Of a stretch of DNA of 64,000 nucleotides, positions 57,030-64,000 are shown piece after piece. A model generated the notes under the pieces. The model did no database searches, was not told the origin of the DNA, and saw only the letters and a list, made by a program, of their open reading frames with translations. The position numbers were made by a program, and so were the translations under genes. Source of the DNA: Cladobotryum mycophilum (taxonomy: Eukaryota; Ascomycota; Sordariomycetes; Hypocreales; Hypocreaceae); NCBI GenBank assembly GCA_036429605.1, contig JAVFKD010000002.1, positions 620,001 through 684,000 of the forward strand, read 5' to 3'. Each line of letters starts with the position of its first letter. Positions within the stretch are counted from its first letter, which is position 1.

Positions 57030-58121
57030 ATGCCGAACAAGAAAAAGTGCAAGTGGGGATTCAAATGGAAATTCGAGTTTTGGAATAAGATGATCAAGCG
57101 TGGGAATGAAAACGGGCAAGGTGCCACCGTCGTGTTCGGGACTCCAATCTCCCAAGAAAGAAGTCTGCTCATGAAACTCCCTCGGGAATTGCGCGACGAA
57201 ATCTACTATTACGTCTTCTTTTCTATCTTGTTCTTCTCTGGCAAGAGAGGAATGGATCCTATCAACTGCGAACCTACCGTTCCAGACCCTAATGCACTGT
57301 CTTTACTTCGCAGTTGCCGTCAAGTATACTTCGAGGTTGGCAAGAGTTGGCTAGGGCAAGTTGAGTTTTGCTTTGAGAACATGGAAGCGATGCTGGATAA
57401 ACTGGCCAATATCTCTCTCGAGATGCGCTCAATGATTCGCTACGTGCGCGTTAGTGGTAAACATCTTCTACTTAGGCTTCCGGAGACGGTTCCCTCCTAC
57501 CATATTTCGCAGAGCTTGAAACTACTTTCAGGAATGAAACTAGACAGGCTAACTGTAGTTGGTTCATACGTATGCGACTACTCTTACGAGACCTTGGAAT
57601 TTCTTATTAACTACAGTGACGGGTGGAAGGAGCTCTACTACATATCTTGGGATTCATGTTTTCTCGGTTATGCGAGTACAGTTAAAATAGACTGGTTATC
57701 TCAAGGTTCTCTAGACGGGAACACTTATCTTCGAGTGCCACAGCCCGCTGGCTGGCAGGAGAATCTAGAGAATCGTGATGGCGCTGACTCCGGATCCTCG
57801 GTCACTATCTATCGATCTAGGCAGCCATCAGTCAGGCCTGGGTCAGTAATGTACGATCGTCATACTCGCACCGAGTTTACTCAAAACCTATCACCTGAGC
57901 AGGATGCTGGAACCTATGGGTTGACGGAGGACCCTCAATTAATGGCTCCCGGCGAGCGAGAGAAGGAAGTGTTGGTCGTGGTTAAGCGTGGTAGCGGCGT
58001 GGATTACGAAGAGAAACAAGATTCGCCATATCATCCGTACGATGATTTCCGAAAGAGATTCCCTGGAAAAGGTTGGAGAGAGATCGGGCTCTATATTTTT
58101 AGGGAACGATTGTGGATATAG
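57030..58121 (+). CDS. 2EXR/F-box-like fungal protein
   Basis: Intronless, 363 residues from ATG 57030. A short Lys/Trp-rich N-terminus, then SLLMKLPRELRDEIYYYVFF at about 45-65, the conserved start of fungal 2EXR/F-box-like domains. This is followed by LLRSCRQVYFEVG (the usual second helix), then NMEAMLDKLANI and a region around KLDRLTVVGSYVCDYSYETL. The last third is charged and Ser-rich (probably disordered), with GWREIGLYIFRERLWI at the end. Such proteins are abundant in filamentous fungi and their partners are unknown; a ubiquitin-ligase adaptor role is possible but unproven. Appears intact. Confidence 0.75.
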   Translation: MPNKKKCKWGFKWKFEFWNKMIKRGNENGQGATVVFGTPISQERSLLMKLPRELRDEIYYYVFFSILFFSGKRGMDPINCEPTVPDPNALSLLRSCRQVYFEVGKSWLGQVEFCFENMEAMLDKLANISLEMRSMIRYVRVSGKHLLLRLPETVPSYHISQSLKLLSGMKLDRLTVVGSYVCDYSYETLEFLINYSDGWKELYYISWDSCFLGYASTVKIDWLSQGSLDGNTYLRVPQPAGWQENLENRDGADSGSSVTIYRSRQPSVRPGSVMYDRHTRTEFTQNLSPEQDAGTYGLTEDPQLMAPGEREKEVLVVVKRGSGVDYEEKQDSPYHPYDDFRKRFPGKGWREIGLYIFRERLWI

Positions 58122-58854
58122 AAAGAGGAGTGAAGGGACCTTGGATTCCCTGCGAGAGCAGTCACGTCGTAGTGGCAATATTGGGGGGTTGATGGGTTCG
58201 CTGGACGATGGGTGGGTGGAAATGTACTGGCTTTGGAAGACCAATATGGGAATTTTCGCTCAAACATGAGTAGATATGAACTGAAAGACTTCTCCTTGAA
58301 TATACCATTCATTACTTTCTTGCAACTCTCCTTACGCTTCTTCCCTCCCTTGATATAGTAGGATTGAGTGCTTCATTGCTAGCAATCACAAGATCTCGGT
58401 CCAACGCAGTTGGGTGGCGCATGAACTATTTGCCATTTCACTTTCCCTCCACCCGTCAGGCACCCTCGCATTGAGTCCCCCGTTGCAACATAGGATACCA
58501 TTGTTGCACTGATCGGCAATAGTAACCCGTAATTGCTTAGCTATAAGTATCATAAAAAGAGCATTAAGATCAACTATGATAAAGTTATGCTTACAGAAAC
58601 GCTTCTATGTCACCCCGCCTAGATTACATGTGTATAACGACTTTTAATTACCGAGAAGAACGAGGTCTTCATCTCTCCCACTCATCATATTACAAACGCA
58701 ATCGGGTCCCATCTCACTCTATCCGCAGGTACTCACATTCGCTCTGCCTCGAAGGGTGATATTCAACCATGGCTGAATCCCATAGGCCTACATCATCGTA
58801 CCATGGAGTAAACCACCAAGCAATGAGCTACAAATCCTTAGTCTTAGTACAGTC
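58122..58854. other. Convergent intergenic region
   Basis: About 730 nt between the two convergent 2EXR-like genes; no ORF supported. Confidence 0.45.
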
Positions 58855-61176
58855 CTACCCACTCTTGAAACTGGGTTGTGTCCTCACCTCTTGTTCAGAT
58901 GCTTGCCAGTGAAAGGCTGGCTTATCAAGTGGGCATTTTTCATGATACCCTTCCTCTTGGTGCTCCTCAACACTCACATACTGGGATGTTTTGACACGAA
59001 TATCGACTATATAGTGCCGTGTCTCAGTTTGCTCATCCCACATCTTTCCGCGCCCGTATTGAAAGATTAGAGCATCAATAATCCCGTCTACTTCGGCATT
59101 ATAGATAATCGTCGAGTTCATTGTTAAGGAACCATCCCACTGCCCCAGGGTCTCGATTGATCCGTCATTGTGATAGATACAGAGTCCCGAGCAGCGAGTT
59201 CTGCGGGTCCCTTCGAAGTCGGTCACATCCCTCTTCTGCATACCAAGCCTCTTCACATTGGATAGTTTGGCAGTCGTATGAGATGCTAGTGGGTTGGTGG
59301 AGAGAAAACGGGGGGCGGTTCCAAAAGCCGGAATAACGAATGGTTGGAGGGGGACTGAGGATTGGTTGCCTCGCTTTTTATTGGCTATCGGCTTCTCATC
59401 AGGAATAGTATGAGCTCCGATTGTATTTAGATGCAAATCCGTTGCCGTTAGAAGGTCCACTATCAAGCCTCGCACCGCACATCTTGTCCCATTAACCTGG
59501 GCTGGAATCAAGGATAACCACTCGATCCCAGGATTAAAGAGCAAGGATATAGGGCCGAAAAAGGCAGACCTACGGAGATTCTTTTTGGTCCTTGTCTCGA
59601 TCTGATATCCAATGGGGTCTGTTTGTTAGCATTGCACTTTTAGATGGCCTACGAGTGCGGAGACGGGGGCTGGTGCTACTTGCCAGAAGAAATGGGCCAC
59701 GTTGTAATCGATCGTTACCGAGTCTTACCAAACCCAGTCGCACGATGTCTTCTCCGTCGTTGAAATGAAAGTATCTTGGACAACCTCTCTGACATGCTGC
59801 TGCCCTGAACTCATAGTGTTTTCCATGCACAAGAATTTGGTTAGTACCGTTAAAATCACTATATACGGTTATGTCTTTGGCCAACTGGTCATCGTATTGG
59901 AACGGTAAATACCGACATAGGCGCCATCCAGGATAATGCGTGAGCTGCCCGGAAGATGGATGCATTTGAGCAATGTGCGAGTCCCCTTGGACGGATTGGC
60001 CTGGAACGACATCCCAAAGAGCTCTTGACGGAGAAGCTATTAAACTTTCGCTAGTCGAGGTAGGAGAGCGCAAACTGAGCACTTTCAGATCCTAAAACAT
60101 CAGTAGTGAGTTGAGCGAATCTGTAACAAGAGGATGAAGAATCTTACATCCTGTAAAATTTGGAGGTCACTGATATGAAAGCTAAGGATTGAGCCATGCC
60201 AGCCATTTCCGGGATCCCCCAGCCAGTCAGAGAGAGAACCATTGCGATATACGAGCCGGATGGCAGAAATGCCGAGTGATCCAACCACGAATCTCAGACA
60301 TTGGAGACTTTTGACATTGATTTCAAGACCATAGGCTCTGCTTTTATCTTGACAACTAGACATTCTGATGCGACGTAGGTAGGTGCGGCCAAATATGGAG
60401 ATACAAGTCGCATAAAGCCAGCCTGTGCCAATAAAACTCTCAGGCACAAGACCTTTGAGAGAAAATACAGGTGTCGATACTTGATAATTCAATTCAGACA
60501 ATAAGCTCGCAGATTGAAATGCTGCTAGTAGGCAGAATACAAGACTGTTTGGAGGAATACTTTGTAACATTAGTCGTTGGAGTTCTTGGGGTAATCCAGC
60601 GCTTCTAGAAAGCAAAGAGTTCAGGTTTGTGGTGGGGCCGAGATCCCGAAATGAAGCGAGGTTCCACGGCGCTTCTTTTGCCAAACGGGTTCTCGGAAGG
60701 ACAGGATGCAACTGTCTCATGAGCCTATAGAATTCAAGACATGAACAATTCGAGTGTAGCTGCCGGGCAACCTTCCAGTAGCAGACGTGAGCGAAGAGGA
60801 GTGGCCGATTGACATCGCACCTATTGTGCCATGTAGCTCTTCGATCCGCTCGGACGGCCTTGATGTTCCCTTGCCGATTCTTCAGAATAAGGGGCGGGTC
60901 GTAGACAAAACTGAAGTCAGCAAGATTTGTCCGGAAGACGTAGACTTGAGGGTAGAGAAAAGAATCCGGAACCAGATTAAAAACTACCAAAATATATTAG
61001 TATGCAGCCACATTCCATTCACGGGGTGACCAACGGCCAACAACGTCCAGCTCCCAGTCGAAGAAGCTGGACGAGTTCGGAGGGCTGCCAGGGGTTTCTG
61101 ATTCCGGCAAGTCATTTCGACAGAAGACACAGTACCGCTCTGCAATGTAGGACGTCTCTTCCTGAGATTTTGTTAT
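58855..61176 (-). CDS. 2EXR/F-box-like fungal protein, start and one junction unclear
   Basis: Minus strand. The 5' part reads YIAERYCVFCRNDL and ELDVVGRWSPREW, typical of the N-terminus of fungal F-box-like proteins. A probable short intron near 60981-61020 has a TACTAAT branch and a TTGGTAG acceptor. The main exon runs to 60148 (LPQELQRLMLQSIPPNSLVF, SAIRLVYRNG); an in-phase 56-nt intron (60092-60147) follows, then DLKVLSLRSPT. A further junction around 59625-59745 (donor GTAAGA, branch GCTAACA, acceptor AACAG) is off by one base unless a C run is one base short. The 3' exon holds GYQIETRTKKNLRRSAFFGP and ends QPSFKSG. No in-frame ATG precedes the first conserved motif, so the start is missing, non-ATG or in an unseen exon. 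Confidence 0.55.
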
Positions 61177-64000
61177 GATTATGATGGTATGCGCAAATGC
61201 GCAAATGCGTACGAGTATGGAACTGTGTTGGTTGTTGGGATGAAAGGAGAGAATGGAAGCTCAAACTTGACGCAATGATGTTTATACGTGGGGTGGGGCA
61301 TATCTACCTTCATCGTACGGCAACACTCATGTGACCCAGCCAACCGGTGCGGGACTGAAACATGCTGCTGCACAAACATAATACAACGCAACAAGCTATG
61401 ATGGCTCGTTGTTTTGACCTTTAATGATGATATGGTTGTTAATGATGATAATCTTTTGAAGAAAAGAATTAGAGTTAATTTAATTTAATAAAGGGATCAC
61501 CACGCTGTTCGTAGGGCGAGCAAAGCCACGCTTCTGCAGCCTTACAGACTGTTTTCTTTTGCCCTTCGTCTCGTTCCTCTTTTCTATGACTACGAATACA
61601 TTAGGATACCTATTTCCAAGGCTCTAGTACCAGTCAAGACAACAAAGAGGACCAGTGGCCAAGCATAATACGTCTATACCCGAATTAAAAGCATTCATAC
61701 ATGGGTCACATTTACATGGGTAGGATCACTGTTAGTATAGATCCTTTCTTTGTTTTACGGCGCTATACATTCATAAGCAGTCATTACATGACAACTATCA
61801 GGAGGATGACCCGATTTTCTAGCTATATAGAAAGACAAAGATTAACACATGTATGCATGAAGGCTAGGCATTAGTCCTCGTAGTCGTTCTGAAAGCTTTG
61901 GGAATTTAGGGCCAGGATCAATACCCAGGCCTGCGCGGAGCTCCCCCAGCAAGACCTTTTTTAAAAGTACATCTTCAGAAGAGATTCGACAGCAGAATGA
62001 AAGATCTAAATAGGGACATAGGAAAAGGCTAGTTTTGCGAGGCTGAACCAATCCATGGTATTTGTGCTTTGGACGTAGCGATGGTGGAGGAGGAAGCGAT
62101 AACTCAGATGAGAAACTCAAGGATCTGGCGACAGGTTGTTACCTCTGACCGCAAAGCAAATGTCAAGGGGTAACATTGCAAGGCATGGCCCCACGACGGA
62201 GGGCAGACCCAACTTAAATATGAATCTCAAATTCCACCACCGCTTCTCTGATACCTAGATTCCAGACATGAGTCCAACAACCACACTGCCATTCCCCGCA
62301 TTCCAGCAAGCCTAACCGACAGACTGGGAGTGACATTTACCAGCCAGCGGAAGGGTGATAGCCCCTGGCAGCATTAGCTTCCAGCTATGCAAGGTAGTAT
62401 AATTTAGGCATCGACCCCGCCAAATGCTACTCATCCATAGTTCAAGCGTGGGAGAAGGGAAATATAACACGCCGGCATATCTCTTCCGAATATCAGAAAC
62501 ATCACAAAGTTCGTCTATCGTAAAGATTCTAGATCCACAGCTTAAGTTACTCAAATGAGTAACACAATTAGACAGTAGATTGTTGTCCAAGAGCTTGAAC
62601 CTACGGAGCAGGAAGTTGTGCACAAGTTATCCACCTGACTGGCGGCAAATCCGAATGTGAAATGGGCAGCCAGCTCAACGTTCAATGTTGAACAGTGTAC
62701 GCACAAGGAGCTCACCAAAATAATAATGCCTCTAGCACCACAGATTTGTGTTCCCGTTTGCTCTCTCTCTTTCTCTCTCTCTCCCATAGTACCTCCAGAT
62801 AACGTCTGCAGTACTCCCATCTCTATGGCTATATATGCAGAATAAAGAACCCATTCTACCTACTTCACAACCTTCCATCCTAATACCGATACCCCCCATG
62901 CAGGAAGATACAAAATCGATGACGGGACATCGTCTTATGAATTGGAAGATGGAAAGAAAATTGATATGCTCAGACTCAGTCGGCGAGTCAACATAAAGAT
63001 CATAGACAACCAACCGTTCTACGCATTCTGGCTTTTTAAACCTCCGAAAGAAGATGTAGAGTAAGATTTTCTTTTACAATTTTACGAGGCGCTTCAATAC
63101 GAGCTCAAGAGATTATGCGATGATGAGCCTGCCAAGCTCTTTATGGACATCATAGTCTCGTGTTGTCCAGCTCCGTCGCGGTTACAGATGCGGAATGGCG
63201 ATGCAATTCTATGCCATTACTCCCTCCATACGTTAAGAAGCTATCTTTCGCCATACTGAGTTCAGATGGCGGCTGCCAGATGAGGCCGGTATCGTTTGAA
63301 CCGGAGCGCATATAATCCCACTAATTCCCAAGAGGCATATCCGTAGAAGCGAAGCCTCCATTCTCGTTTGTTGTTAGTACTTGAGCCCCCGCTTCGTCTA
63401 TGCCTATGTTGACAGGGCCGTCTTCTCTGTTGTTGAACATGGCCGAAGAGTTGTAATGGCATGGATATGGTGTTATCGTTGGCCTAAATAAACCGACCAC
63501 AAGAATTAAGAATGGCATCTGCTATAATATAATATTTTGACTGTGTTTTCATAAGAATAACTTGGATTATAGTATTTAATATTTGTGACGGTCCGGGCGT
63601 TTCCCAACAAGGATAACCTAGATCGTGGTATCGACGTTAGCAGTAAATCAGAGTAAACTGAGCAATGGGTTCAAGTATTACGGTTCTATATTAGGTACCG
63701 ATAATAAATAGTTATATTAACGACTAGTTGTTTATTTATCCAAATCGTCATACTCATAAGATACATATATAAATAAGATTCTATAGCTTAGTTATGATCA
63801 GTCGGATCCGTTCTGATTATTCTTTCCTTTCAAACCATCCCTAACCAGCCATAATAAATACAAGGTATAACCCTCCTTAACGTGAACACTAACCATTCTA
63901 GACATTTTCGGGATCTGTAATTTTTTTCCATATCGTAGTCCATAAGAAGACTGCCTATCCTTTAACGTACAGTCATCGGTAGGATACGCTAACATTATGT
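61177..64000. other. Gene-poor right end with coding-like fragments
   Basis: Short coding-like pieces: minus strand 62312-62623 (SRIFTIDELCDVSDIRKRYA), plus strand near 62900-63063 (KKIDMLRLSRRVNIKIIDNQ, then an LFKPPKEDVE end with a stop) and minus strand 63262-63518 (NIGIDEAGAQVLTTNENGGF). None can be joined into a gene, and none is recognised. A CT repeat lies at 62759-62789. The last 600 nt are AT-rich. Confidence 0.4.

Noticed and set aside
1..64000. CRISPR arrays, bacterial operons or a secondary-metabolite cluster
   Set aside because: No direct-repeat/spacer structure, no operon-like spacing, and no polyketide, peptide-synthetase or terpene synthase core gene.

Overview
The window is nuclear DNA of a filamentous ascomycete (Pezizomycotina; Hypocreales or a relative would fit, but no marker here fixes the genus). 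The evidence is short GT-AG introns of about 50-100 nt with CTAAC-like branch sites, a Zn2Cys6 regulator, a NACHT/STAND NLR-like gene, a fungal-type rhodopsin-like membrane protein, 2EXR/F-box-like proteins, a tRNA-Ala with a short intron, and wide AT-rich gene-poor stretches. All coordinates come from reading frames and splice signals by eye; no homology search was run.

Layout. 0-6.3 kb: an HNH-nuclease-like protein (cut by the left edge), an amidase-signature enzyme and a rhodopsin-like membrane protein, all on the minus strand. 8.7-13.3 kb: a decayed ASKHA/HSP70-like gene and an intact NACHT STAND gene. 14.2-24.2 kb: a decay- and duplication-rich compartment with a pair of small paralogs (one frame-broken), a pair of secreted cysteine-rich paralogs (one dead), degenerate duplicated fragments and a tRNA-like remnant. 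24.2-29.1 kb: a very large protein of unknown function. 31.8-34.6 kb: a secreted beta-helix protein and an aldehyde dehydrogenase. 38.2-44.6 kb: an atypical SDR, a Zn2Cys6 regulator, a secreted GH24 lysozyme and a secreted glycosylasparaginase. 45-46.9 kb: a single-TM conserved fungal protein. 50.5-52.4 kb: three tandem small secreted cysteine-rich genes, each with three exons. 53.1-54.4 kb: a secreted VPS62-like gene with an in-frame stop. 55.6 kb: tRNA-Ala(TGC). 57-61.2 kb: two 2EXR/F-box-like genes on opposite strands.

The most interesting element is the tandem array at 50.5-52.4 kb. Two copies encode about 90-residue secreted proteins with ten cysteines in the order and spacing style of the animal colipase/prokineticin/Dickkopf fold; the third has lost two of those cysteines. 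Nearby lie other secreted factors (lysozyme, glycosylasparaginase, VPS62-like), so this half of the window looks like a secreted-protein neighbourhood.

A second theme is data quality. Several otherwise intact genes are broken by what look like single missing bases inside C, G or A runs. That points to consensus errors or to very recent inactivation, and should be settled before any of these genes is called a pseudogene.
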